Of a DNA stretch of 64,000 nt, positions 8,931-18,132 are shown one piece after another. Source of the stretch: Candidatus Neomarinimicrobiota bacterium. Its GTDB lineage: Bacteria; Fidelibacterota; UBA2242; B5-G15. The number at the start of each line of letters is the position of its first letter. The stretch's first letter is position 1. A program made the translations under genes and the position numbers. Location of the stretch: NCBI GenBank assembly GCA_017656425.1, contig JACDNV010000008.1, forward strand, positions 62,001 to 126,000, given 5' to 3'. A model generated the notes under the pieces. The model had not been told where the DNA came from and ran no database searches. It saw nothing but the letters and a program-made list of their open reading frames with translations.

Positions 8931-9803
8931 ATGCTGAATTCCGAGAATTTAAAGACTTTCGATAGTAGTCGTCCTGAATTTAAACCTTATGGATTCACGG
9001 TAGAAAAGTGGATTCCTAATCTGATGCCCAGAGCTGATAGACATAATGAAATCGAAATTAATCTATTGACAGGTGGCTCTATTACCTATTTGGTTCATGA
9101 CAAGAAAATCACGATACCTTCAAAGCGGCTGACGGTTTTTTGGGCACTCATGCCCCATCAAATCATACGCTTCAGTCATCAAGTGCCCTATTATGTGTGC
9201 ACTATTCCTTTTGCGGAATTTATGGAGTGGCAATTGCTACCTTCATTTAAAGACCATATTTTAAAAGGCAAAGTTGTAATCGAAGCCATGGATACAAATT
9301 ATCAGTATGATAAATATTTGATGGAAAACTGGCTTCGAGATATTTCGACCGGAAATTTAAAACATATCGAAGTAGCAAAGATGGAAATACGTGCTCGTTT
9401 GAACCGGTTTGCACTTAACTCAATACCTGCTGAATGTGATGCGGATAAGGAGGGAGAACATGAGTTCTCGATGATCGACAGGATTGAGAAAATTATTATT
9501 TTTATTGCTCGTAATTATACGAAGCCAATTAAAAATGAAGATATCGCAAAGGCTGTTGGACTCCATCCCGATTATGCAAATACCATATTCAAAAAATCCT
9601 TTGGCATGACGTTGAATAAATATCTACTCATGCAAAGGATCCTTCATGTACAGCGACAGCTTTGTGTGTCTAGAAAGAAAATTACCGAAATTGCTTTTGA
9701 AGCAGGTTTTAATTCCCTAAGTCGATTTAATTCTGCCTTTCGAGAAATATGTCATTGTAGTCCTAAAGAATTTAGAAAAAGACATTCACCATTACTAGAC
9801 TAA
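8931..9803 (+). CDS. AraC-family transcriptional regulator, MelR-like
   Basis: 290 aa. The first ~160 residues form an AraC-type cupin sensor (HNEIEINLLTGGSITYLVHDKKITIPSKRLTVFWALMPHQ), very similar in style to MelR-type sugar sensors. Residues about 185-285 form the double helix-turn-helix DNA-binding domain: KNEDIAKAVGLHPDYANTIFKKSFGMTLNKYLLMQRILHVQRQL, then KITEIAFEAGFNSLSRFNSAFREICHCSPKEFRKRH, the AraC signature. It is divergent from the secreted sorting-tail protein and probably switches it and the neighbouring sugar genes on in response to a sugar. Two decayed copies of its 5' part lie at 7238 and 12021, each divergent from a DUF1593 gene. Confidence 0.88.
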   Translation: MLNSENLKTFDSSRPEFKPYGFTVEKWIPNLMPRADRHNEIEINLLTGGSITYLVHDKKITIPSKRLTVFWALMPHQIIRFSHQVPYYVCTIPFAEFMEWQLLPSFKDHILKGKVVIEAMDTNYQYDKYLMENWLRDISTGNLKHIEVAKMEIRARLNRFALNSIPAECDADKEGEHEFSMIDRIEKIIIFIARNYTKPIKNEDIAKAVGLHPDYANTIFKKSFGMTLNKYLLMQRILHVQRQLCVSRKKITEIAFEAGFNSLSRFNSAFREICHCSPKEFRKRHSPLLD

Positions 9804-10190
9804 AAGAATATTCCGTCACTCGATCCTCGTTGTTCACTTATTTATTTTAATTTTCAATCAGTTTTATAAGACTATCCGTTAAAATATATTAGAAAGCAAT
9901 GAAAGTTTTAACTATCATCTACGTTGTATAAAACTATGCGAAAACGGTCACAAAGATGGTATGGTATAGAAATTCACATTATTCAGGAAGCAATCCTATT
10001 GTATTTCCCTCTTTGACCAAGTTATCCCCCTACTTTTTTCAAGAGATCTGGAAACAAAGATCAATTCCCTTTAATTGAGATGCGAGAGGGGTACAATATT
10101 GCTCAATACCTATTAATTACTAATTAGTTGGTATTTTGAACAAGGCTAATAATTGACTCAATTTTATAAGTTTATATATCAAAATACTTA
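9804..10190 (+). other. Non-coding stretch after the AraC gene
   Basis: No gene, hairpin terminator or repeat is evident. One plus-strand frame of 48 open codons (about 9932-10078, including NSHYSGSNPIVFPSL and FFQEIWKQRSIPFN) reads like protein but has no start signal and no recognised family; in this decaying island it may be a gene remnant. Confidence 0.25.
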
Positions 10191-10445
10191 TTTCACAAGC
10201 AACATCTTTTTCTCAACGTGTAATTATTTGATTAATTTGTATAAAAATATACACTGGCAGTTAGATAACATGTATTGAAAGGTTACTGCATGATTCCATG
10301 CATCGTTATTGCCATTTATTAACATTGCTTCTTCTTTACTAAGTATATTATACACCCTCATTATTACAATATTATTTACTATTTTCTGGTATTTGATTGT
10401 CTATCCTATCCATGATGTTGGATTAAATGGATTCGGATAATTCCA
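10191..10445 (-). pseudogene. Decayed T9SS type-A sorting domain downstream of the second DUF1593 gene
   Basis: Directly downstream of the DUF1593 stop codon at 10484, the minus strand still encodes the scaffold of a sorting tail broken by stops and frameshifts: WNYPNPFNPTSWIG followed by a stop, then VIMRVYNILSKEEAMLING, QCIFLYKLIK and finally a VEKKMLLVK ending with TAA. These match, in the right order and spacing, the NYPNPFNP, VYNILGKEVA, YFYKL and KKMLLLK blocks of the intact tails at 5548 and 7554. The gene appears to have lost its secretion tail by mutation. Confidence 0.75.
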
Positions 10446-10483
10446 AGATAACATGAAATCTTGATATTGCTGCTTTCGTATGG

Positions 10484-11764
10484 CTACTTAAGTGGATTCT
10501 TACATCGATCCATACGCTTGGCAAAATCATTAAGGTAATCTACTCGCCATTTGTTTATTGTTTTTGCTCCAATATGTTCCTCTTCTTTCAACTCTTCTGA
10601 GGGATTATCTGTCCACCAGTTTGGCAAGTTCGGGTCTGGGTGCAGTTTGTTTGTCTCAGGAGTAGGATATACTGTTATAGTACCCATTTTATTTCTGAGC
10701 TCTGGTATATTACTACTAATTCTGTACCTAAATTTTCCAGCATATTTAGGAGAGAAAAGGAATATAACTGTATCTTTCACAACAAATCCGGGTATATCCC
10801 TGTCTATCTGCATTATTGCCATTGGGTCTGTAACTGTTGTTGTATCAAATGGTAAGTGTAATTCAAGTACGCCAAATACCTCCAGGCTGTCGCTTTCAGT
10901 AGTAAGTCTATTGAAAAGTTTATAGGGTCGATTCCATGCACGCACGTACTGACCACCCCAGCTGGGTTGTGTAGGATCGTCAGGGTTTCCATTAATTAAA
11001 CGAGCAACTGATGGTGTATCGCCCATTTTAAGTTCAGGTAGTTTTGAATAAAACAGATTCCCTAAGGCTCCATGACCCTTAACATGAGAATTCACAAAAC
11101 TGCTATTACTATATTCTCCAACTTGATATCCTCCTTTAAACCAGCCCCGATATGTTGCATTTGATTCAATGATCCATAACTCTGGAAAATTCTTTGCTAT
11201 ATACTGATATGCATTAACTGACCATTTTTTGTTAGGACCACCGATCCAATAAACACGTAGTTTTGGCACAATCTCTGGCGCATCATGTAATGCTTGAGCA
11301 AGGTCTTCAAGACCTCCCCAAACGAGAACATGTAGAGGTCTGGAATCATCTCGTTTTGCACATTCTATAATCCAATTAGAACCTTCTGTTGGATTACTAT
11401 AACCAATTGGATTGACAATTTCTATTGCTCCTTGTTTTACGATTTTACGCAATGAATCAGGATGAGGATAGTCAGAAGAATAGGTTATAAGATTGGGATA
11501 ATCTTTTTCATATGCGTTAATAACTTCAAGGATATGCTGTTTACGTCCATTTCCATAGGGAGAAGAAATAAGACCTTCGATATCAAACATATCGGCATAA
11601 ACTAGCAGATGCACCATTGATTGAAAATCATCATTATCTGTCCCACCTATGTCTGTGCTAACGATAATACGAGGTTTAGTTGGGTTACCATCTCCTGAAG
11701 CACAAGTACTATTAAAAATTATAAATGGTATCATAAATAATGTCAGAAAAATTTTAAATTTCAT
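10484..11764 (-). CDS. Secreted DUF1593 (nucleoside-hydrolase-like) protein, tail lost
   Basis: 426 aa, preceded by a strong AAGGAGGT site. A hydrophobic leader (MKFKIFLTLFMIPFIIFNSTCAS) could be a signal peptide or a weak lipobox ending at Cys22. The DUF1593 core has PRIIVSTDIGGTDNDDFQSMVHLLVYADMFDIEGLISSPYGNG, DSRPLHVLVWGGLEDLAQAL, RVYWIGGPNKKWS and KGHGALGN, matching the paralogue at 5548 block by block. The end (RVDYLNDFAKRMDRC) corresponds to the end of the enzymatic part of the paralogue (NAIYNDFATRMDW), and the sorting tail that should follow is present only as a decayed stretch downstream. The protein may therefore stop in the periplasm or be lipid-anchored. Activity unknown. Confidence 0.78.
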   Translation of the reverse strand: MKFKIFLTLFMIPFIIFNSTCASGDGNPTKPRIIVSTDIGGTDNDDFQSMVHLLVYADMFDIEGLISSPYGNGRKQHILEVINAYEKDYPNLITYSSDYPHPDSLRKIVKQGAIEIVNPIGYSNPTEGSNWIIECAKRDDSRPLHVLVWGGLEDLAQALHDAPEIVPKLRVYWIGGPNKKWSVNAYQYIAKNFPELWIIESNATYRGWFKGGYQVGEYSNSSFVNSHVKGHGALGNLFYSKLPELKMGDTPSVARLINGNPDDPTQPSWGGQYVRAWNRPYKLFNRLTTESDSLEVFGVLELHLPFDTTTVTDPMAIMQIDRDIPGFVVKDTVIFLFSPKYAGKFRYRISSNIPELRNKMGTITVYPTPETNKLHPDPNLPNWWTDNPSEELKEEEHIGAKTINKWRVDYLNDFAKRMDRCKNPLK

Positions 11765-12020
11765 CCTTACCTCCTTTTAACTGTGCATATAGTAGATTAA
11801 CACGTTTACTAAAAGCATTTTATCAATATCATCTTTTTCGATAATATTTGTTTTACACACCTTGGTCGAACTATATTTATGACACTGCTCAAATTATTTG
11901 TTTCAAAATAATCTTCCTGTATGACTGCTAGTTTCTCTCCTTTGAATACTTCAGCCACATAATTCAGTACTTATATTACTCTAGTAATACAGTAAATACT
12001 ACATATATTCCGATTATAAT

Positions 12021-12203
12021 ATGCCGATATCCGAGGTACTAAAATTGTTTGACAACATTCGTCTTGAATCCAAATCTTATGGGTTTACTGTAGAAAAGTG
12101 GATTCCCAACCTGCTGTCAAGAGCTGATTGACATAACTAGATATGGATTAATCTATTGACATGTTACTCTATTACCTATTTGATTCACGACAAGAAAATC
12201 ACG
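12021..12203 (+). pseudogene. 5' fragment of an AraC-type regulator gene (copy C)
   Basis: From ATG at 12021 the plus strand translates, without any frameshift, to MPISEVLKLFDNIRLESKSY, then GFTVEKWIPNLLSRAD, stop, HN, stop, IWINLLTCYSITYLIHDKKIT. This aligns residue by residue with the first 61 residues of the intact regulator at 8931; Arg and Glu codons have become TGA and TAG. Similarity ends sharply at 12203, where a glycosidase remnant on the other strand begins. It is divergent from the second DUF1593 gene, as in the intact arrangement. Confidence 0.85.
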
Positions 12204-12204
12204 T

Positions 12205-12600
12205 TGCAGTTTGCTTCCACATTCGTTTACAATGATATTCTCAAGTATTACTTCTCGTGTGGAGATTGATTGATTCCAGATTCTCGTTTCTACACAAACA
12301 GTTGCTTCGTCTTCAGATATAGTCAGGGTGGACACATGAATGACACAAAGCGCTATATTGACGGGATTGGTTTATGTTAACTTGCACATTTGGATAAATG
12401 TCTGCACCTGAATAACAATTCTAGAAAGGTTGCTTTATATCAGCACTCTATAACAGGAAATTTTTATTGTTTCTAAGGCATTCGGTTGATTCATATTAAA
12501 GGCTGAAGTAACCATAGGGTAGGTTGCCGAGATAAGTGACATTAACCCAGGTGTCGTCATATACTCTCCATTAAATTTTATGGACACTAGCCTGCCCTAA
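12205..12600 (-). pseudogene. Remnant of a GH2-family glycosidase (beta-galactosidase-like)
   Basis: The minus strand holds, in order but in different frames, pieces typical of glycoside hydrolase family 2 N-terminal domains: VYDDTWVNVTYLGNLPYGYFSL (compare the family's usual 'WVNGHYLGNRPYGY' block), then GADIYPNVQVNI (compare 'SGAGIYRNVWL'), then VSTLTISEDEATVCVETRIWNQS and TREVILENIIVNECGSK, matching the Ig-like domain that follows. Several stops and shifts interrupt it, and the catalytic barrel is absent. A lost glycosidase fits the sugar-use island. Confidence 0.7.
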
Positions 12601-12920
12601 TGATCCTGGCTTTTATTGCCAATTTTTTGATAGAGGTTATAATTTCAAGCTAATTGCCGGATTTAGCAGTGGATAGGAAGTTAATATTTATATTTACCGT
12701 TATTAGCCCAAGTTTTTTTGTTATGTATCTGTTTGATATTCCTGTACTTTTCTTTGAAATTCCATATTGTTTCTTTTCAGGAATTCTAAAATTCTTGTAT
12801 TGTTTAAATGACCATATAAATCTGCATGGACACTTCTGGCTTTATTGTAGATTATACTTTTCATTTTTCAATAATTAATTTCTCAAAAATATTGAAAGAT
12901 TTAAAAGGATAAGATTTGAA
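12601..12920. other. AT-rich spacer without recognisable gene
   Basis: A plus-strand frame of 74 codons exists (12654-12878) but has low-complexity hydrophobic composition, no ribosome binding site and no recognised family. Nothing else seen. Confidence 0.5.
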
Positions 12921-12948
12921 TTGAGTTTTACAACTAACCGTGTATAGT
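12921..12948 (+). promoter_or_regulatory. Possible uvrA promoter
   Basis: TTGAGT, 16 bases, TATAGT, about 90 bases before the proposed uvrA start. No SOS-box-like palindrome was identified near it. Confidence 0.4.
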
Positions 12949-13038
12949 AATATGGAGTTGTGAGAAAATTTAGCTAATAATAATTTAAATCAAGTTAAAA
13001 TTTTGGTAAATTTATTGGTTTTTTTGATTGGTAACGAG

Positions 13039-15864
13039 GTGAAAAACAAGTATATATTAGTAAAAGGGGCGAGAGAACATAATTTAAAAAACATAAATGT
13101 AAAAATACCGAGGAGTAAGCTTGTAGTCATTACTGGTTTATCTGGATCGGGGAAGTCTTCTCTTGCATTTGATACGATATATGCTGAAGGGCAGAGAAGA
13201 TATGTGGAATCTCTGTCAGCGTATGCAAGGCAGTTTCTTAGCCTTATGGAAAAGCCCGATGTAGATTTTATAGAAGGATTATCACCAGCGGTTTCTATTG
13301 AGCAGAAATCTGTCTCCCGGAATCCACGTTCAACTGTGGGTACAATAACGGAGATTTATGATTATCTCAGGTTATTATTTGCGAGGATAGGAATACCTTA
13401 TTGTTATTCATGTGGCAGAAGAATACAGAAACAGACACCCCAGCAGATAGTTGATGATATTCTCAGTCTGCCTGAAGAATCAAGAGTTATTATTCTTGCA
13501 CCAATTGTAAGGGGACGGAAGGGAGAGTACAGAGATGTTTTTAAATTAATTAGGAGAGAAGGCTTTATTCGGGTTAGAGTAGACGGTGAGATAATGGATG
13601 TAGAACGTGATATACGTCTTGATAAAAATAAGAAGCATAATATAGAGTTGGTTGTTGACAGATTGATTATAAGAGATGGTATTAAGGAGAGATTAAGTGA
13701 ATCTGTAGAGCTTGCTCTAAGAAAGGGGGATGGGCTCCTTATTGCTCTAATTAATGGGGGAGAAGAAAAAATCTATAGTGAAAACTTTGCCTGTCCAGAA
13801 TGTGGTATAAGTTATGATGAAATATCTCCAAGGATGTTTTCTTTTAACAGTCCATATGGCGCTTGTCCAGCGTGCGATGGTCTGGGGATGAAAATAGAAG
13901 TTGATCCTGACCTTGTGGTTCCCGATAAAAGTAAAAGTTTGAGTGAAGGTGCTGTTGTCCCGTTAGGTGAACAGCCAAGGGGTGGTTGGTTTTCCTCTAT
14001 TTTGAAAGCCCTCGCCAAAAGATATGGGTTCGATTTCGTAACACCTTTTAAGGATTTGCCAAAAGAAGCTCAAATGGCGATTCTGTATGGTACTGGTGAT
14101 TCACCTCTCTCTTTTGACCTTAGATCCCAGAGAGTAATCGGTGAATATAATGCACCATTTGAAGGTGTTATACCTAATTTGCAGAGAAGATACAAAGAAA
14201 CGACATCAACTGGTATTAGAATGTGGATTGAGCAATTTATGAGTATGAGACCATGCAGCGAGTGTAGTGGGAGCAGATTAAGGAAGGAGTCTCTATCGAT
14301 AAAAATTAATGGATTTTCAATTAGTGATATTTCAAGAATGACAGTAAGACAGTGTTACAATTTCTTTGAAAATTTGAAGCTTTCTAAATACGAATATCAA
14401 ATTGCCCGACAGATATTGAAAGAAATAAAAGAAAGGTTGCAATTTTTAATTAATGTAGGAGTAGATTATCTAACACTGGATAGGTCGGCTCAGACTTTAT
14501 CAGGGGGTGAAGCACAAAGGATAAGGCTTGCTACACAGATTGGGTCTCAGCTTGTTGGAGTTTTATATATTCTTGATGAGCCGAGCATTGGTTTACATCA
14601 GAGAGATAATAAAAGATTGATTCAGACTCTAGAAAGATTAAGGGACCTTGGTAACACTGTGCTGGTTGTAGAGCATGATCGTGAGATGATTGAGTCTGCA
14701 GATCACGTAATTGACCTTGGACCTGGAGCTGGTGAGAATGGTGGTTATGTTGTCGTAGAAGGACCACCATCAAAGATAAAGATTAGTAAAAAATCTTTAA
14801 CCGGTAAATACTTGAGTGGTAAGGAAGAAATCCCTGTCCCTGCTGTAAGAAGAAAACCTACTGATAAAAAACTTATTCTCTACGGTGCAAGAGGGAACAA
14901 TTTAAAGAATATAAATGTGGTATTCCCTTTGGGATTATTTATTTGCGTAACAGGAGTATCAGGTTCAGGTAAGAGTTCCTTAGTTAATGAGACATTATAT
15001 CCAGCCCTTCATAGATATTTTTATAATTCTCGTATGCCCACTCTTCCTTATGATAAAATAGAAGGTATCGAATATATAGACAAAGTCATTGATATCGATC
15101 AATCTCCCATAGGTAGGACTCCAAGGTCAAATCCAGCAACTTACACAGGTTCCTTTGATTATATTAGAGCCCTATTTGCTTCTTTAAAAGAATCGAAGAT
15201 CAGAGGTTATAAACCGGGGAGATTTTCTTTTAATGTTAAGGGAGGCCGATGTGATGCATGTGATGGTGATGGTATAAAAAAGATTGAGATGCATTTTCTT
15301 CCTGATGTATATGTTAAATGTGAAGAATGTAAGGGGAAAAGATACAATAGAGAAACGCTTGAGATAAAGTATAAAGGTAAAAACATTGCAGATGTCCTCG
15401 ATATGACAGTGGATGAGGCTTATGAGTTTTTTAAAAATATCCCAAAAATTGAAAGAAAGCTATTAACTCTTAAAGATGTCGGACTTGGTTACATAAAGCT
15501 TGGTCAGCAGGCTACAACCTTATCTGGAGGAGAGGCGCAAAGAGTTAAGCTTGCTACAGAATTAAGCCGCCATTCCACTGGAAGGACAGTTTATATACTG
15601 GATGAACCGACGACAGGTTTACATTTTCATGACATAAAAATGTTGTTAAAGGTGCTCAACAGGCTTGTTGATCAGGGTAATACTGTAATTGTAATAGAAC
15701 ATAATCTGGATGTTATAAAAGTTGCAGATTATATAATAGATCTGGGTCCTGAAGGTGGAGAAGATGGTGGCTATATTGTAGCCACAGGCATGCCTGAAGA
15801 AGTAGCAATGGTTGAATCTTCATATACTGGGATGTACTTAAAAAAAGTACTTGGAATTGAATAA
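13039..15864 (+). CDS. uvrA: Excinuclease ABC subunit A
   Basis: UvrA, the damage-sensing ATPase of nucleotide excision repair, 941 aa from the proposed GTG (E. coli 940 aa). Two ABC modules are present: Walker [14 protein letters not shown] with [19 protein letters not shown] early, signature [16 protein letters not shown] and [13 protein letters not shown] mid-protein, then a second Walker [18 protein letters not shown] and [15 protein letters not shown] with [12 protein letters not shown]. Zinc-binding Cys pairs appear as CYSCGRR, CPECG/CPACDG and [16 protein letters not shown]. An open frame begins earlier with TTG at 13003, but the family begins at the sequence [18 protein letters not shown], which favours GTG at 13039; the ribosome binding site is weak for both. 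It stands alone, with no uvrB or uvrC nearby. Confidence 0.97.
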   Translation: MKNKYILVKGAREHNLKNINVKIPRSKLVVITGLSGSGKSSLAFDTIYAEGQRRYVESLSAYARQFLSLMEKPDVDFIEGLSPAVSIEQKSVSRNPRSTVGTITEIYDYLRLLFARIGIPYCYSCGRRIQKQTPQQIVDDILSLPEESRVIILAPIVRGRKGEYRDVFKLIRREGFIRVRVDGEIMDVERDIRLDKNKKHNIELVVDRLIIRDGIKERLSESVELALRKGDGLLIALINGGEEKIYSENFACPECGISYDEISPRMFSFNSPYGACPACDGLGMKIEVDPDLVVPDKSKSLSEGAVVPLGEQPRGGWFSSILKALAKRYGFDFVTPFKDLPKEAQMAILYGTGDSPLSFDLRSQRVIGEYNAPFEGVIPNLQRRYKETTSTGIRMWIEQFMSMRPCSECSGSRLRKESLSIKINGFSISDISRMTVRQCYNFFENLKLSKYEYQIARQILKEIKERLQFLINVGVDYLTLDRSAQTLSGGEAQRIRLATQIGSQLVGVLYILDEPSIGLHQRDNKRLIQTLERLRDLGNTVLVVEHDREMIESADHVIDLGPGAGENGGYVVVEGPPSKIKISKKSLTGKYLSGKEEIPVPAVRRKPTDKKLILYGARGNNLKNINVVFPLGLFICVTGVSGSGKSSLVNETLYPALHRYFYNSRMPTLPYDKIEGIEYIDKVIDIDQSPIGRTPRSNPATYTGSFDYIRALFASLKESKIRGYKPGRFSFNVKGGRCDACDGDGIKKIEMHFLPDVYVKCEECKGKRYNRETLEIKYKGKNIADVLDMTVDEAYEFFKNIPKIERKLLTLKDVGLGYIKLGQQATTLSGGEAQRVKLATELSRHSTGRTVYILDEPTTGLHFHDIKMLLKVLNRLVDQGNTVIVIEHNLDVIKVADYIIDLGPEGGEDGGYIVATGMPEEVAMVESSYTGMYLKKVLGIE

Positions 15865-16830
15865 ACTTTTGTAGTATTCTTAATACATATTTGTAGTATC
15901 ATAGCAACACGTTTTATCTATATGTTTTTTTTTTTATAGACGAGAGAATCGTTTGGCACACATATTGAGTAATATAATAACTAATTTGATATTTGAATAC
16001 CCCCTCACCAATCCCCACAATAAATGACACTGCCCCTTAGGCTGATTGGTGTTCCGCCCGGAACACGGTCAGCCATTTTTTATATATACCCATGTGGTTA
16101 ACCGAACTTGTTAAGACTCGTTAAGAACTGGATTTAAGGAAGAAAATTAGTGATTATCCGTAAAATTTTGTTATGATAAGTAAAATAGGTGAATTGTTGG
16201 AGAATAAAATCGAATCATGTTACAGTTTTGCTTAAAGGAATTTGATAATTTTGGAATTTCATTACTTTTTTAAGAACATGAGGAATTTTTGATATATTGA
16301 ATGTGAATACTATTGGTAATAAATGCAGATTCAAGATTTATCCCAATTTGATGGTATGTGCAAAAAAGAGAATAGTATATAGAGTTCATCTGCGGTTTAA
16401 AGGCTAAATTTAATATATCGTTGTGACATCATAACAGGACAAGTTACAATATTGGGATATTCCTCTAGGCGACAATTCAGTCATAATGATTTTTAACGTA
16501 GAAACTGAATTATCTGAAAAAGCAATCCAGTAGCGAATTGTGTTTTGGTGATAGCACAGTTTGAATTTACTGAAAGTTGCAGCATAATTGTCTTGGATAG
16601 TATATGGTATATGCACTTTTATGAAGGTTTATAGATACAGTGATTGCAGAGTCCGAGCTATATCTGGAAGCTATTTGAAATAGAGATACTTGCCTTGAAA
16701 ATAAAATATATAAAAAGTATTATAAGAAGGGATGATTTGATAGAAAGAAAGTTACTTAATAAAATTGAAAATGTGGAAATTGATAGTAAATAAGCCAATT
16801 GAGAATGTGAGCAATAATTAACAAATAAAT
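15865..16830. other. Long intergenic region between uvrA and rocD
   Basis: About 1 kb of AT-rich DNA. I see one strong terminator hairpin (16040-16081, listed separately) and no convincing gene; a 68-codon minus-strand frame around 16410-16616 lacks a start signal and coding character. Confidence 0.5.
16040..16081 (+). terminator. Rho-independent terminator downstream of uvrA
   Basis: Stem GGCTGATTG / TCAGCC with an inner perfect GTGTTCCG-CC-CGGAACAC, followed by ATTTTTT. It lies about 175 bases after the uvrA stop. Confidence 0.75.
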
Positions 16831-16859
16831 TTGATACTTTGAAAATTTTTAATTATAAT
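16831..16859 (+). promoter_or_regulatory. Promoter of the rocD-pepD unit
   Basis: TTGATA, 17-base spacer, perfect TATAAT, about 48 bases before the rocD start codon. It is the best sigma-70-like site near the gene. Confidence 0.6.
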
Positions 16860-16906
16860 CAGGGGGTTAATTTGTATAATTTTGCTAAAATTTTTTATTG
16901 GAGTAG

Positions 16907-18112
16907 ATGATGAATGCCAGAGAATTGATAGAGCTGGAACAAAAATATGGAGCCAGAAATTATAATCCGCTTGATATTGTAATTACAAATGCGTACGGAG
17001 TCTGGGTTGAAGATATAGAAGGCAAAAAGTATATGGATTTTCTTTCTGCTTATTCAGCTGTAAATCAAGGGCATTGTCATCCCAGACTCGTTAAAGTTAT
17101 GCAGGAACAATGCGCAAAGCTGACTCTAACCAGTCGTGCTTTCAGAAACGATCAGTTACCACTCCTTGCAAAGGAATTGTGCGAGCTTACTGGCTATAGC
17201 AAAATGATACCCATGAATTCTGGTGCTGAGGCAGTAGAAACTGCAATTAAAGCAGTGAGAAAGTGGGGATATAAAGTTAAAAAGGTTGAAAAAGATAAAG
17301 CTGAAATAATAGTATGTGAGGGGAACTTCCATGGGAGAACAATATCAATAATCTCTTTTTCAGGGGAAGAACAGTATAAAAGTGGCTTTGGACCATTGAC
17401 TCCAGGATTTGTTATTGTACCATACGGTGATGTTGATGCGCTTCGGAAGGTTATAAATAAGAACACTGTTGGGTTTCTGGTTGAGCCAATACAAGGAGAA
17501 AATGGGGTTGTGATACCGCCTGATGGCTATTTGAGGAAAGCTTATGAAATATGTAAAGAAAACAATGTTATATTTATGGCAGATGAGATCCAGAGCGGAT
17601 TGGGAAGAGCTGGAGCTCTTTTCGCTTGTGAACTTGAAGGGGTAAGACCTGATGTATTGATAATTGGTAAAGCTCTTGGCGGCGGTATGTATCCTGTATC
17701 AGCGGTTTTATCAGATGATGAGATCTTGGGTGTTTTTAATCCTGGAGATCATGGTTCAACTTTTGGTGGTAATCCACTTGCCTGCGCTGTAGCGAGGGAA
17801 GCTTTGAAAATAATAGTTGAAGAAAACCTTCCGGAAAGATCAAGGAAGCTTGGAAAATATTTGATTGAGAGGTTAAAAAATATAAAGAGTCCTTTTATAA
17901 AGGAGATTAGAGGTAAAGGATTGTGGGTAGGTATTGAATTGAAAAAGGAAGCCGGTGGAGCAAGGAGATTTTGTGAAGCCTTAAAGGAAGAAAGGGTATT
18001 AGCTAAGGAAACCCATGAACATGTGATAAGGTTAGCACCACCACTAATTATTGAAAAAGATGAACTTGACTGGGCAATTACAAAGATTGAGAAGGTTTTA
18101 AGAAGCAATTAA
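16907..18112 (+). CDS. rocD: Ornithine aminotransferase (class III, PLP-dependent)
   Basis: 401 aa, standard for ornithine--oxo-acid aminotransferases, which convert ornithine and 2-oxoglutarate to glutamate semialdehyde and glutamate. The N-terminus ELIELEQKYGARNYNPLDIVITNAYGVWVEDIEGKKYMDFLSAYSAVNQGH is characteristic of the OAT branch rather than acetylornithine aminotransferase. The class III elements follow: MNSGAEAVETAIKAVRKWGY, GNFHGRT, EPIQGENGV, ADEIQSGLGRAG and IGKALGGGMYPVSAVL with the PLP-binding Lys. Two ATGs lie in tandem; GGAG is a few bases upstream. It is followed after 20 bases by a dipeptidase gene, suggesting co-transcription and amino-acid catabolism. Confidence 0.92.
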   Translation: MMNARELIELEQKYGARNYNPLDIVITNAYGVWVEDIEGKKYMDFLSAYSAVNQGHCHPRLVKVMQEQCAKLTLTSRAFRNDQLPLLAKELCELTGYSKMIPMNSGAEAVETAIKAVRKWGYKVKKVEKDKAEIIVCEGNFHGRTISIISFSGEEQYKSGFGPLTPGFVIVPYGDVDALRKVINKNTVGFLVEPIQGENGVVIPPDGYLRKAYEICKENNVIFMADEIQSGLGRAGALFACELEGVRPDVLIIGKALGGGMYPVSAVLSDDEILGVFNPGDHGSTFGGNPLACAVAREALKIIVEENLPERSRKLGKYLIERLKNIKSPFIKEIRGKGLWVGIELKKEAGGARRFCEALKEERVLAKETHEHVIRLAPPLIIEKDELDWAITKIEKVLRSN

Positions 18113-18132
18113 AAAAATTATAGGAGGGTGTA

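Noticed and set aside
10551-10925. Plus-strand 124-codon frame
   Set aside because: Lies antisense inside the second DUF1593 gene, which has clear family motifs.
12153-12335. Minus-strand 60-codon frame taken as a small gene
   Set aside because: It is part of the broken GH2 glycosidase remnant, not a gene of its own.
16410-16616. Minus-strand 68-codon frame in the uvrA-rocD gap
   Set aside because: No ribosome binding site, no coding-like pattern, no recognised domain.
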